Assembly (NCBI GenBank): GCA_910589485.1
Contig: CAJUSW010000005.1
Span: 62,001 to 126,000, forward strand
DNA from: an uncultured Duncaniella sp.
GTDB lineage: Bacteria; Bacteroidota; Bacteroidia; Bacteroidales; Muribaculaceae
Direction of reading: 5' to 3'
DNA: 64,000 nucleotides
Shown here: positions 27,349 through 35,852 of the stretch, piece after piece
How the letters are laid out: every line of letters begins with the position of its first letter
How positions within the stretch are numbered: position 1 is the stretch's first letter
Translations under genes and position numbers: made by a program
The notes under the pieces: generated by a model
The model's database searches: none
Seen by the model: only the letters and a program-made list of their open reading frames with translations
Told to the model about the DNA's origin: nothing

Positions 27349-27513
27349 GAATTACAGGACGTCTTCGACGCCCGGTCTGGTATGTTTCCGTTTTCCCCGC
27401 GCCTCGCGACCGGATGCAAATTTTGCCCTGCGGGCAATTTGCATCCGTCGCTCGTGGCGGGGCTATAATTGCATCGCCTCTTCGAGGCTTAGTGGGTAGT
27501 TGACCTGCGGGGA
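27349..27513 (+). repeat. Three-hairpin intergenic repeat, copy B
   Basis: This is the direct copy of 21325-21488 and keeps all three hairpins: GGACGTC-TTC-GACGCC; a long hairpin with CCCCGC/GCGGGG outer, CGACCGGAT/ATCCGTCG middle and GCAAATT/AATTTGC inner arms; and CCTC-TTC-GAGG. Its differences from copy A preserve pairing. Confidence 0.8.
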
Positions 27514-27524
27514 ATTTGGGTGGC

Positions 27525-27593
27525 TGACCGATTCGTGACGGGGCTATAATTACAGCGCCACTTCGTGGTTTAGTGGGTAGTGAGCTTGCGGGG
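27525..27593 (+). repeat. Partial third copy (B') of the three-hairpin repeat
   Basis: This carries only the distal part: ACGGGGCTATAATT, the third hairpin CCAC-TTC-GTGG, then GTGGGTA and CTTGCGGGG. It follows copy B directly, as if an internal duplication had lost its 5' hairpins. Confidence 0.7.
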
Positions 27594-27615
27594 AGATCCC
27601 GGCATAAAAATGCGG

Positions 27616-27640
27616 GGCCTGTCACCGACGGTGACAGGCC
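27616..27640. terminator. Bidirectional terminator between efflux operon and SusD gene
   Basis: An 11-bp stem (GGCCTGTCACC with GGTGACAGGCC) with a 3-nt loop. On the minus strand it is followed by CCGCATTTTTA, so it best serves the SusCD transcript, while its position also suits the plus-strand operon. Confidence 0.7.
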
Positions 27641-27832
27641 TCGCTCAACTATTTCACCTATATAAATATCTTAAATTTACCTATATAAGTACCTTAGAAA
27701 TTGTATCGTCCCTCTAAATTAATCTACCTTATCTTAAACTTACCTGTGAGAATTTTTATAACACTATGCGAACCTACAACAATCTTTTTTTCAGAGAGGG
27801 ATGTTATGGAAACTGCTTAGAAATTTTGGTGA

Positions 27833-29611
27833 TCAGAATGCGGGGTAGCCGGGATTCTGGACGTATTTTCCACCTGAGAAATTGTACTGGGCGACGGGGA
27901 CGGGGAAGTATTCCTCGCCGGTCTCGAAGCTGGCGTTCTGATAGTAGATGCGGTTGTCCTTCTCGGCCTTGAAGTAATTGTTCATTACCTCCTTGGCTAT
28001 GCCCCAGCGAACGAGGTCGTAGAATCGCTCACCCTCCATAGCCTTCTCCAGACGCATCTCGGTGCGCAGGGCCTTGCGGGCGTAATCCTGATTCCAACCG
28101 GCGGCGGGATAGAGGCCGATGCTGTAGTTGGCGGCATCGCGTGTGGGATTGTTGAAGTCCTTGACGTAGGCACTCTTGCGGGCACGGTCGCGCACACGGT
28201 TGATGAGAGTGCGGGCCTCATCGAGATTGTCGGCGCTACCCATCTCTATAAGAGCCTCGGCCTTGTAGAGAAGCAGGTCGGCATAACGGATTATCTGCCA
28301 GTTGAGGGCCGAAGCACCCCAGGGCCAACCCTGGTTGGCATCGGCGGACTCGGGAGAGAGCCAGAAGCGCTTGGTGTTGTTGTAGCCATAGGCATCGCGG
28401 TTGCGCACCCACAGACCGCAGGGGGATCCAAGATAGGTCTTGTAACGGATGGTGGGACGGCCGGTCACGAAGTCGAGACGGGGGTCAACGTTGCCGTCGA
28501 CATTGGTCAGATGATAGCTGTTGGCATCGGAGGGATTAAACTCAACCACGCCATAGTCGGGGCGCGACTGATAGTCGAAGAGGGGCAGGCCGTTCTCATC
28601 GGTCTGATAGGCGTTGATGAGGTCCTGGGAGGGGAGGAAGAATCCGTCGCCCTGCCACGGACAGCCGGGGCCGGTCATGGAATTGAGGAGCATGCTCCAG
28701 TTCACACGTCCGCCGTCGGCAGTGCCGTCGTTCTTGGAGAACTGGACGGTGAGTACAGCCTCGGGACCATTCTCATACTCGAGCATGTCGAGGTGCTGGA
28801 AATCAGCAAGGAGATCGTAGCCGCTGATACAGTCGATGATGTCAACCACCTCCTTAAGCAGAGCCTTGTTGACATTGACCACGGCGTTGGTCTGGGGAGC
28901 CTGCTCGTAAGCCTGATAGAGCTTCACTTTGGCGGCGTAGGCCAGGGCGGCACGCTTGTTGATGCGACCGATCTGGGTCTGAGTCTCGGGGAGGCTCTCG
29001 GCGGCCTCGAGAAGGTCGTTGGCGATGCGGTCGAGGTGCTCCTCGCGGGTGAACTCATCGTTTCTCACATTGACGTACTCGTTCTCAGGGAGATCGATGT
29101 CCATGTAGGGGATGCGGTTGAAGAGGCGCACAAGCTCGAAATACCAGTGGTCGCGTATGACGCGGATCTCGGCGATGCGGGTGTCGCGGGCGGGCACCTG
29201 CGACTCGTCCACTTTGCGGAGAGTGCGTATGGTGGAGGAGCAACGCGATATGCCGCAATAGGCATTGAACCACTTACCGTCGAGGAAACCGTTGTTGGGC
29301 TGTATCTTGGCAGTCTCCATGTCGTGTACCTCCCAGAGGTCGGTCTCACCGCCACCGCCCTTGTAGGCATTGTCGGCGCGTACCTCGCCATAGCTCCAGT
29401 TGGTGAGCGGGAAGAGGTGGGGATCGTTGGAGTCGGCATAGCGGCATCCGAATGTGGCGTAGGCGCTGTTGACAAGCAGATCCACGGCGGCGGGATCGTT
29501 CATGTTGGCCTCGGAGAGAGGGCCCTGGGGCGGATTCTTTAGGAAATCGTCGCTACAAGAGAGAAGGGCTGCTGAAGCAGTGAAGAGAGTAATAATATTC
29601 TTGAGTTTCAT
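27833..29611 (-). CDS. SusD-family lipoprotein of the fructan locus
   Basis: This 592-residue lipoprotein has a signal ending ASAALLSC, then SDDFL, near the start (MKLKNIITLFTASAALL). It has SusD-like helical repeats and the C-terminal RagB/SusD region (KALRTEMRLEKAMEGERFYDLVRWG). It lies 23 nt downstream of its SusC partner and is probably cotranscribed. From the GH32, fructokinase and sensor genes beside it, the ligand is probably a fructan; that is inference from context. Confidence 0.93.
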   Translation of the reverse strand: MKLKNIITLFTASAALLSCSDDFLKNPPQGPLSEANMNDPAAVDLLVNSAYATFGCRYADSNDPHLFPLTNWSYGEVRADNAYKGGGGETDLWEVHDMETAKIQPNNGFLDGKWFNAYCGISRCSSTIRTLRKVDESQVPARDTRIAEIRVIRDHWYFELVRLFNRIPYMDIDLPENEYVNVRNDEFTREEHLDRIANDLLEAAESLPETQTQIGRINKRAALAYAAKVKLYQAYEQAPQTNAVVNVNKALLKEVVDIIDCISGYDLLADFQHLDMLEYENGPEAVLTVQFSKNDGTADGGRVNWSMLLNSMTGPGCPWQGDGFFLPSQDLINAYQTDENGLPLFDYQSRPDYGVVEFNPSDANSYHLTNVDGNVDPRLDFVTGRPTIRYKTYLGSPCGLWVRNRDAYGYNNTKRFWLSPESADANQGWPWGASALNWQIIRYADLLLYKAEALIEMGSADNLDEARTLINRVRDRARKSAYVKDFNNPTRDAANYSIGLYPAAGWNQDYARKALRTEMRLEKAMEGERFYDLVRWGIAKEVMNNYFKAEKDNRIYYQNASFETGEEYFPVPVAQYNFSGGKYVQNPGYPAF

Positions 29612-29634
29612 GAAATTCGTTATTTAAGGAAAAT

Positions 29635-32600
29635 TTAGAATCCAAACTGAATACCGAAAGTGTACTGGCGGGGCATGGCGTAGGGGTATCCGAGACCCTC
29701 GGGGTCGGCTCCGGTGTACTTGGTGATGGTGAAGAGGTTCTGAGCCTGGAAGTATATGCGGGCGCCCTTGAGCGAGAGTTTGCTCTGGATGTGGCGGGGG
29801 AGCGAGTAGCCGAGCGAGAGCGATTTCAGGCGCAGGAACGAGCCGTCCTCGATGTAGTAGTCGGATCCTTCACCCTCGCTGTTGGAGTTGTCGATGGCGG
29901 GGGCAGGCACGTCGGATGCGTAATAGCCGTTGGCGAGATAGTTCTCGTAGGCGTTAGCGGCATCGAGGAGCTGGGTGCCGTGGTTGCCGGTCCAGAGGGG
30001 GAAGAAGTCGGTGTAGTACTTGGAGTTATTCCAGGCATCGCGGATGATGCCGCTGAAGAACATGCTCAGGTCGAAGTCCTTATAGTTGGCCGAGAGGTTG
30101 AGGCCAAACTGAGCCTTGGGGAGATCGGTGCCGAGCCATGTGCGGTCGCGGTCGTTGATCTCGCCGTCGCCGTTGGTGTCAACGTAGCGCACACGGCCTA
30201 CAGCGGGACTGCCGAAGCTCACCTTGTACTGAGCCTTGTAGGCATCCACCTCCTCCTGAGTGCGGAATATACCGTCGGTCTTGTAGCCCATCCATGATCC
30301 GAGAGCCTGGCCCACGATACTCTTGTCGCGTCCGTTGCCACCGCCCCAGGTGTAATAGATGTCGTCCATGAGGCCGGTCACCTTATTCTTCATGGCGGTG
30401 ACATTGAGGCCAATCTCGTAGCTGAAATCCTTGTTGACGGCCTGACGCCAGTTGAGAACGATCTCGACACCCTTGTTGACCATATCGCCACCGTTGTACC
30501 AGCAGTAGCCACCCTCGCCGATAGTGGCGATATAGGGCTTCTCGACAAGCATGTCCTTGGTCTTCTTGTGGAAGTAGTCAAACGAGAGCGAGAGGCGGTT
30601 GTTGAGCAGGGAGGCATCGAAGCCCACGTTGGTCTGATAGGTCTTCTCCCATGTGAGGTCGGGGTTGGTGCGGCGCGAGCGGTAGGCTCCGGGGTGGAGC
30701 TTATTGCCACCGTCGATGGCATATCCGGCCTTGTTCATGTCCATCTCATATTTGGCATAGAAAGCGTCGTTGGCGATGATGTCGTTGCCGTTCACACCGT
30801 AGGCGCCACGGATCTTGAGGTCGGAAAGCCATGAGCGTGTGCCTTCCATGAAATTCTCCTGCGAGATGCGCCAGCCGGCCGAGAAGGAGGGGAACCAGTC
30901 GTAGTTGTTGGAATCGGAGAGGCGGGAGGAGGCATCGCGACGTATGGTGACGGAGGCGAGATACTTATTGTCCCACACATAGTTGAACTTGCCGAAGAGC
31001 GAGAACATGGAGTAGTTGGAGGCACCTGAGCCGAGAGTCTGGTCGGAGGTCACGTTGCCGAGATACCAATAGTTGTCATCCTCGATCTCGAGGCCCTTAC
31101 CACGTCCGTACATATCCTCGAAGTGGTTGTGCTTGGACTCGATGCCCACGAGGGCCATGATGGAGTTCTTGCCGAGGTCAACGTTGTACTGGGCGGTGTT
31201 GGTCCACACCCAGTCGACGGTCTTGCTCGAGTACTGGTAGAGGGTGTTGGTGTTGTCGCGGAGGTTGGCGGGGGTAAACTCCTTGTCGGTGCCGTTGTGG
31301 TAGTTGATACCGAAATTGGTCTTCACAATAAGATTCTTGATCGGCTCGATGGAGAGGAACGCGTTACCGAACACGCGCCAGTATTCATGCTTGTTTCGGC
31401 TCTGCTCCTCGATCTGACGCACGAGGTTGGGGGTATCGTTGAGGCCGAAAGCCACCTGGTCGTTGTAGTTGCCTTCCGAGTCATACACGGTGCGGGCGGG
31501 GTGCATCTTGATAGCGTTCTCCTCCACGCCGCCGGGGGCATTGTGCTGTCTCCACCAGTTGACGGTGACATTGCCGCCGGCGCGGAGACGGTTGTTGAGA
31601 TAGCCGTAGTCGGAGCTGAAGCGGGCGTTGGCCTTCTGGAAGTCCGAACCCTTGATGATACCGTCGTGGTCGAGCCAGCTGAGCGACATTGATGAGGCAC
31701 CGTTCTCGGAACCCTTGGAGAGACCCACGCTATAGGTCTGCATGAGGGCGGTGCGGTGTATCTCCTTCTCCCAGTCGGTGTTCTGAGGATTCACAGCCAC
31801 ACCGTTGAGGTTTGTATAGGATTGGAGCTTGGGGGTGGCGCCGTTGCCGTAGAGTTCGTTGGAGGGGGGAGTTATGCCGTAGGTGTATTTGTGGGCGGCC
31901 CAATAGACTTCGCCCCACTGGTCGGCGTTGAGCATGTCGAGACCGCTGTTGTAGGTCTGGAGGGTGAGGGTGGCATCGAATGTCACACGGCACTCGCCCT
32001 GCTTGGCACGCTTGGTGGTGATGATGATGACACCGTTGGCGGCCTGAGCACCATATATAGCGGCCGAGGCGGCATCCTTGAGCACCTGGATGGACTCAAC
32101 ATCGTTGCTGTTGAGGATGGTGCCGGGATTCTCGCGGGTCATCACGCCGTCGATCACGTAAAGGGGGCCGTTGGCATCGCCACGGAACGAGGAGGCGCCA
32201 CGGATTGATGTGCCGGTGCTGAGACCGCCGGGGGTACCGTCGGTGGTGACGTTCATACCGGCCACACGGCCCTGCAGGGCCTGGATCACGTTGCCTGTGG
32301 GGGTATCGGCCACATCCTTCATCTTCACCACGGATACCGAGCCGGTGAGGTCGGATTTCTTTTCGGTAGAATAACCCACCACTACCACTTCATCGAGGAT
32401 TTCGGAGTCCTCCTGGAGTGTGACTGTCATTTCGGGGGTGGCTTTCACAGTAAGGGACTTGTATCCCACATAAGAAATAGTCAGGTTGCAGCCTTCGGGC
32501 ACAGTGAGTGTAAAATTTCCATCAATATCGGTGGCGACTCCGGCGGTACCGGCTGCATCAGGAATCACACTCGCACCTATCAGCGGTTCGGAATCGGTGG

Positions 32601-32694
32601 CTGAAATCACCGTCCCATGCACTGTGATGCTCTGTGCATGCGCACATATCACTGCCAACAGCAGAAATAAGGCATAAAGGATTGTTCTTTTCAT
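29635..32694 (-). CDS. SusC-family TonB-dependent receptor of the fructan locus
   Basis: This 1019-residue protein has a signal peptide (LFLLLAVICAHA), a carboxypeptidase-D-like domain (VHGTVISATDSEPLIGAS), a TonB box region (LDEVVVVGYSTEKKSDLTG), a plug (GPLYVIDGVMTRENPGT) and a barrel ending YTFGIQFGF. It is distinct from the two SusC genes at 10-19 kb. It has its own promoter downstream of the hybrid regulator gene, with a motif shared with the GH32 promoter, so the fructan regulator probably activates it. Confidence 0.94.
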   Translation of the reverse strand: MKRTILYALFLLLAVICAHAQSITVHGTVISATDSEPLIGASVIPDAAGTAGVATDIDGNFTLTVPEGCNLTISYVGYKSLTVKATPEMTVTLQEDSEILDEVVVVGYSTEKKSDLTGSVSVVKMKDVADTPTGNVIQALQGRVAGMNVTTDGTPGGLSTGTSIRGASSFRGDANGPLYVIDGVMTRENPGTILNSNDVESIQVLKDAASAAIYGAQAANGVIIITTKRAKQGECRVTFDATLTLQTYNSGLDMLNADQWGEVYWAAHKYTYGITPPSNELYGNGATPKLQSYTNLNGVAVNPQNTDWEKEIHRTALMQTYSVGLSKGSENGASSMSLSWLDHDGIIKGSDFQKANARFSSDYGYLNNRLRAGGNVTVNWWRQHNAPGGVEENAIKMHPARTVYDSEGNYNDQVAFGLNDTPNLVRQIEEQSRNKHEYWRVFGNAFLSIEPIKNLIVKTNFGINYHNGTDKEFTPANLRDNTNTLYQYSSKTVDWVWTNTAQYNVDLGKNSIMALVGIESKHNHFEDMYGRGKGLEIEDDNYWYLGNVTSDQTLGSGASNYSMFSLFGKFNYVWDNKYLASVTIRRDASSRLSDSNNYDWFPSFSAGWRISQENFMEGTRSWLSDLKIRGAYGVNGNDIIANDAFYAKYEMDMNKAGYAIDGGNKLHPGAYRSRRTNPDLTWEKTYQTNVGFDASLLNNRLSLSFDYFHKKTKDMLVEKPYIATIGEGGYCWYNGGDMVNKGVEIVLNWRQAVNKDFSYEIGLNVTAMKNKVTGLMDDIYYTWGGGNGRDKSIVGQALGSWMGYKTDGIFRTQEEVDAYKAQYKVSFGSPAVGRVRYVDTNGDGEINDRDRTWLGTDLPKAQFGLNLSANYKDFDLSMFFSGIIRDAWNNSKYYTDFFPLWTGNHGTQLLDAANAYENYLANGYYASDVPAPAIDNSNSEGEGSDYYIEDGSFLRLKSLSLGYSLPRHIQSKLSLKGARIYFQAQNLFTITKYTGADPEGLGYPYAMPRQYTFGIQFGF

Positions 32695-32726
32695 GATAAA
32701 ATTAGTTGGTTAAGTTTCTCATGCCG

Positions 32727-32734
32727 CAAAGTTA
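32727..32734 (-). promoter_or_regulatory. -7 promoter element of the fructan SusC gene
   Basis: The minus strand reads TAACTTTG, matching TAnnTTTG, 32 nt upstream of the start at 32694. Confidence 0.65.
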
Positions 32735-32764
32735 CAACCGGCCTATATAATAGGGTATTACAAT

Positions 32765-32783
32765 TGTTGCATCGTGTATCAAA
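32765..32783 (-). promoter_or_regulatory. Candidate regulator site upstream of fructan SusC
   Basis: On the minus strand it reads TTTGATACACGATGCAACA, matching 17 of 19 positions of the site before the GH32 gene. Exactly 30 nt separate it from the -7 element, the same as at GH32. A second, looser copy in the opposite direction lies at about 32800-32826. Confidence 0.65.
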
Positions 32784-32908
32784 ATCTATGCATCCACCGA
32801 TTTTTGATATATTTCGCAACATTTTTAAGCACTATGGGCCACCGGCATGAAGATAAAGGGAATGAGAGAAAAAATGAGAGAATATGAGCAAGGAGGAGAG
32901 AGGAGGTA

Positions 32909-35674
32909 TTATTTCAACCGCTCGCGGATATCGGTGGGGGTCTCGTTGTAGCGGTCCTTGTAGCACTTGCCGAAATAGGCGGGGGTGGAAAATCCCACCT
33001 CGTAGGCGATCTCGGAGACTGACTTGTCGGTGGCGGTGAGCAATGTGCGGGCCTTGGCAAGACGCATATTGCGGAGCAGTTCGACGGGGGAATAGTTGGT
33101 CAGGGCCTTTATCTTGCGGTAGAACTGGGTGCGTCCCAGACCCATGCGCTGGGCTATGTTGTCGACGGTGAGATCCTGATTGGACATCTCGGTTTCGACA
33201 ATCTCGCAAAAGCGTCTGTAGAAATCATTGTCGATCTCGCTTATTGTGCCACCTGGCTGAGCTGACGTAGCCTCGGCGGGATGTGAGGACGGAACCACCG
33301 GGCCAGAGGCCGAGAAGGAGGCGCGGATCCTGAGCCTGTTGTCAATCAAAGACTTGCACCGGGCCAGGAGAACCCCGGCATTGAAGGGCTTGGAAAGGTA
33401 GGCATCGGCCCCGCACTCGTAGCCCTGGATGCGCTGCTCGTCCATGGAACATGCCGTGAGCATGAGCACGGGGATGTGGGAAGTGGGTTGCTCGCTCTTG
33501 AGACGACGGCAACACTCCATGCCATCCATAAGCGGCATCATCACGTCACATATTATAAGGTCGGGGACATATTTGGCCGCCATCTTGAGGCCCTTTATGC
33601 CATTGGAGGCGGTGATCACGGCATAATGGCTGTCGAGGATCGAGGCGATGAGGTTGCGTATGTCGGGGTTGTCGTCGATCACAAGCACAGTGGTGCGGTC
33701 GCGGTCAATCTCGGCGGGAGGCACGGCTATATCCTCCAGCTCCATGTTCACAACCTCGGGGGTGATGCGCGATCCGGTGGTGACGGCTCCGGCGGTATCG
33801 ACATGCTTCACAGGGAGCGTGACAGTGAATGTGGAGCCTTCCCCCACACGGCTCTCGGCGGTGATGGAGCCTCCGTGAAGCTCGATGAAAGCCTTGGCGA
33901 GCGACAGGCCTATACCCGAGCCGTTGGGGTGGATCTTGTCGACCTGGAAGAAACGCTCGAATATGTGCGATAGGTCCTCGGTGCTTATTCCCTTGCCAGT
34001 GTCGGCCACCGTGATCACGATATTTCCGGCATCTTTCCTCACGGCCACCGTGATGGAGTCGTTGGGGTCGGTGTACTTGAAGGCGTTGGAGATGAGATTG
34101 AACATCACCCGCTCGATCTTCTCGATGTCGACGGCAGTGGTGAGGTCGCTACCGCTCTCCACGTTGACACTGAAGTGTATATCCCTCTCGGTGGCTATGT
34201 TGCGGAAGGATTCGCACCACTCGGGCATCATGCTCCCGAGGTCAACCTCGGTGAGCGATATGTCGAGCTTGCCGTTCTCATACTTCCGGAAATCAAGTAT
34301 CTGGTTGATAAGACGTTTCAGTATCTTCACATTTTTGTTGGCAATCTTCACCACAGCCTGCTGTGAGGGGGTGAGATTGTCGGCCTCGCTGAGCTGTTCC
34401 ACCGGCCCGGCTATAAGGGTGAGCGGGGTGCGCAGGTCGTGGGACACGTTGGTGAAGAACATCAGTTTGGACTGGGTGGCATCCTGCAGCTGCTCGTTAA
34501 GAGCGATGAGCTGGTCGCGCTGATGGCCGAGCATACGATTCTGCTCGGCGAGTTTCTTCTGATGCTGTTTCCTCACCCAGAATATGCGCAGGAGCACAAA
34601 AACGAGTATGAAAAGGAGCACAAGAATGGTGATGGCGGCATAGAGGAGCGATGTCTGAGCCGAATGTCGGCTCCAGTAGTCATCCACCTTCCCCTTGAGC
34701 CAGCTTATCTTGGAGGTCTCGTTCTTAAGCTCCACATTCTGCCTCAGGAGAATACCGGCGTTGGAGAGGTCGACCACCGAGGCCATGGGCAGAATGGTCT
34801 CCTTCCTGTAAGGCTTCCCCTCCAGGATGGCCATGGCGGTGCGTATCAGGCCGTAACCCTCGGTGGGATAGAGGAATGTGGCATCGATCACGCTGTCGGC
34901 CACTGCCTGTATGCCTATCTCGGGGGCGGCGTCTATACCTATTATCTTTATATCATCGCACCCCATGCTCCGGGCCACCCGGGATGCGGCTATAGCCATG
35001 CGGTCGTTGTGGGCATAGATAAGGTTGGCATCGGGGTTGAGGCGGAGCAATGAATCGGCCACCCGGTTGGCATCATCGCCGTTCCAATTGCCGTAGCCTT
35101 CGGCCAGAATCCTCATGTGCGGGACCTTGGCTATCACCTCATGAAACCCGCTGTGGCGGTCCTCGGCGGGGGTGGAGCCCTCCAGACCACGTATCTCGAC
35201 CACATTGCACTCGCCGTCGACGAGGGAGCGGGCGAGCCTGGCGGCCGAGCGCCCTATGCCACGGTTGTCGGTGCCCTGGAAAGCGGTGTAGTAATCGCCG
35301 TTGATGTTCCTGTCGAATATCAGTACCGGAGTACCGCTCTCGTACACCTCTTTAATAACAGGCGTGAGGGCATTGGCCTCGTTGGGGGCGGCGATGATGA
35401 TGTCAAATCCGTTATCGGCGAAATATCTTATGTCGGCAATCTGCTTGTCATTGCTGTCGTCGGCCGAGCGTATCTCCACCTCGGCATTGTCGTGGAATAT
35501 CATCTCGCGCCTTATCTCGTCGTTCATCTTGGAACGCCAGTCATCGTCGCTACATTGCGATACCCCTATGCGGTAGATCCTCTTGTCCTTGCAACCGGTC
35601 AATGACAGCATGGCCACTGACATGAGGGCGCACAGGAGCACTGTCACTAAATTCTTTCCTGATCTCGTTTCCAT
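32909..35674 (-). CDS. Hybrid two-component regulator with periplasmic-binding-protein sensor (fructan)
   Basis: This protein has 921 residues from the ATG at 35674, with a lipobox-like LSLTGC after the signal segment. The sensor (about 30-300) is a type I periplasmic sugar-binding fold (RIGVSQCSDDDW, DIIIAAPNEANALTPVI, YAHNDRMAIAASR, IIGIDAAPEIG). A membrane helix (about 325-350) precedes the kinase with His412 in NVSHDLRTP, the ATPase with DTGKGIS, the receiver with Asp710 in IICDVMMP, and an AraC-type domain. This architecture is that of Bacteroides thetaiotaomicron BT1754, which binds fructose directly. A longer frame to 35782 exists, but the -7 element at 35697-35704 lies inside it, so the shorter start is preferred. 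Confidence 0.94.
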   Translation of the reverse strand: METRSGKNLVTVLLCALMSVAMLSLTGCKDKRIYRIGVSQCSDDDWRSKMNDEIRREMIFHDNAEVEIRSADDSNDKQIADIRYFADNGFDIIIAAPNEANALTPVIKEVYESGTPVLIFDRNINGDYYTAFQGTDNRGIGRSAARLARSLVDGECNVVEIRGLEGSTPAEDRHSGFHEVIAKVPHMRILAEGYGNWNGDDANRVADSLLRLNPDANLIYAHNDRMAIAASRVARSMGCDDIKIIGIDAAPEIGIQAVADSVIDATFLYPTEGYGLIRTAMAILEGKPYRKETILPMASVVDLSNAGILLRQNVELKNETSKISWLKGKVDDYWSRHSAQTSLLYAAITILVLLFILVFVLLRIFWVRKQHQKKLAEQNRMLGHQRDQLIALNEQLQDATQSKLMFFTNVSHDLRTPLTLIAGPVEQLSEADNLTPSQQAVVKIANKNVKILKRLINQILDFRKYENGKLDISLTEVDLGSMMPEWCESFRNIATERDIHFSVNVESGSDLTTAVDIEKIERVMFNLISNAFKYTDPNDSITVAVRKDAGNIVITVADTGKGISTEDLSHIFERFFQVDKIHPNGSGIGLSLAKAFIELHGGSITAESRVGEGSTFTVTLPVKHVDTAGAVTTGSRITPEVVNMELEDIAVPPAEIDRDRTTVLVIDDNPDIRNLIASILDSHYAVITASNGIKGLKMAAKYVPDLIICDVMMPLMDGMECCRRLKSEQPTSHIPVLMLTACSMDEQRIQGYECGADAYLSKPFNAGVLLARCKSLIDNRLRIRASFSASGPVVPSSHPAEATSAQPGGTISEIDNDFYRRFCEIVETEMSNQDLTVDNIAQRMGLGRTQFYRKIKALTNYSPVELLRNMRLAKARTLLTATDKSVSEIAYEVGFSTPAYFGKCYKDRYNETPTDIRERLK

Positions 35675-35696
35675 TGCTGATCTATTATCTGCAATG

Positions 35697-35704
35697 CAAA
35701 TATA
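35697..35704 (-). promoter_or_regulatory. -7 promoter element of the fructan regulator
   Basis: The minus strand reads TATATTTG, matching TAnnTTTG, 22 nt upstream of the ATG at 35674. It decides that start over the upstream in-frame ATG. Confidence 0.65.
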
Positions 35705-35762
35705 GTAATTTCTGTTAGTACAAATGTTGTGTAATGTATTAAAAATTAGGCGATACAACATT

Positions 35763-35781
35763 TTTGATACACTATGCATCA
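35763..35781 (+). promoter_or_regulatory. Candidate regulator site upstream of GH32 gene
   Basis: TTTGATACACTATGCATCA matches the site before the fructan SusC gene and ends 30 nt before the -7 element. A second GATACA lies 14 nt upstream, giving a direct-repeat look. The fructan hybrid regulator is the likely binder. Confidence 0.65.
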
Positions 35782-35811
35782 TTTTTTATACCGCCTCAAA
35801 ATTATTAATAT

Positions 35812-35819
35812 TAGTTTTG
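35812..35819 (+). promoter_or_regulatory. -7 promoter element of GH32-MFS-fructokinase operon
   Basis: TAGTTTTG matches TAnnTTTG, 33 nt before the GH32 start. Confidence 0.65.
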
Positions 35820-35852
35820 CAGTACCGTAACCGAAAATCATAATATACGATC

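Larger units (their letters stand above)
27326..27832. other. Convergent intergenic region with structured repeats
   Basis: A stretch of 507 nt. It holds copy B (27349-27513) and partial copy B' (27525-27593) of the three-hairpin repeat, a strong hairpin (27616-27640), and an AT-rich part with ACCTATATAA repeated at 27656 and 27679 (23-nt period). No gene is seen. Confidence 0.65.

Noticed and set aside
27338..27625. A 95-codon minus-strand frame inside the three-hairpin repeat
   Set aside because: Copies A and B differ by changes that keep hairpins, with no sign of protein selection; it is better read as structured non-coding sequence.
35675..35782. Longer N-terminus for the fructan hybrid regulator
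   Set aside because: The extension includes the -7 element (35697-35704) and places the signal segment internally; ATG 35674 gives a normal lipoprotein-like start.
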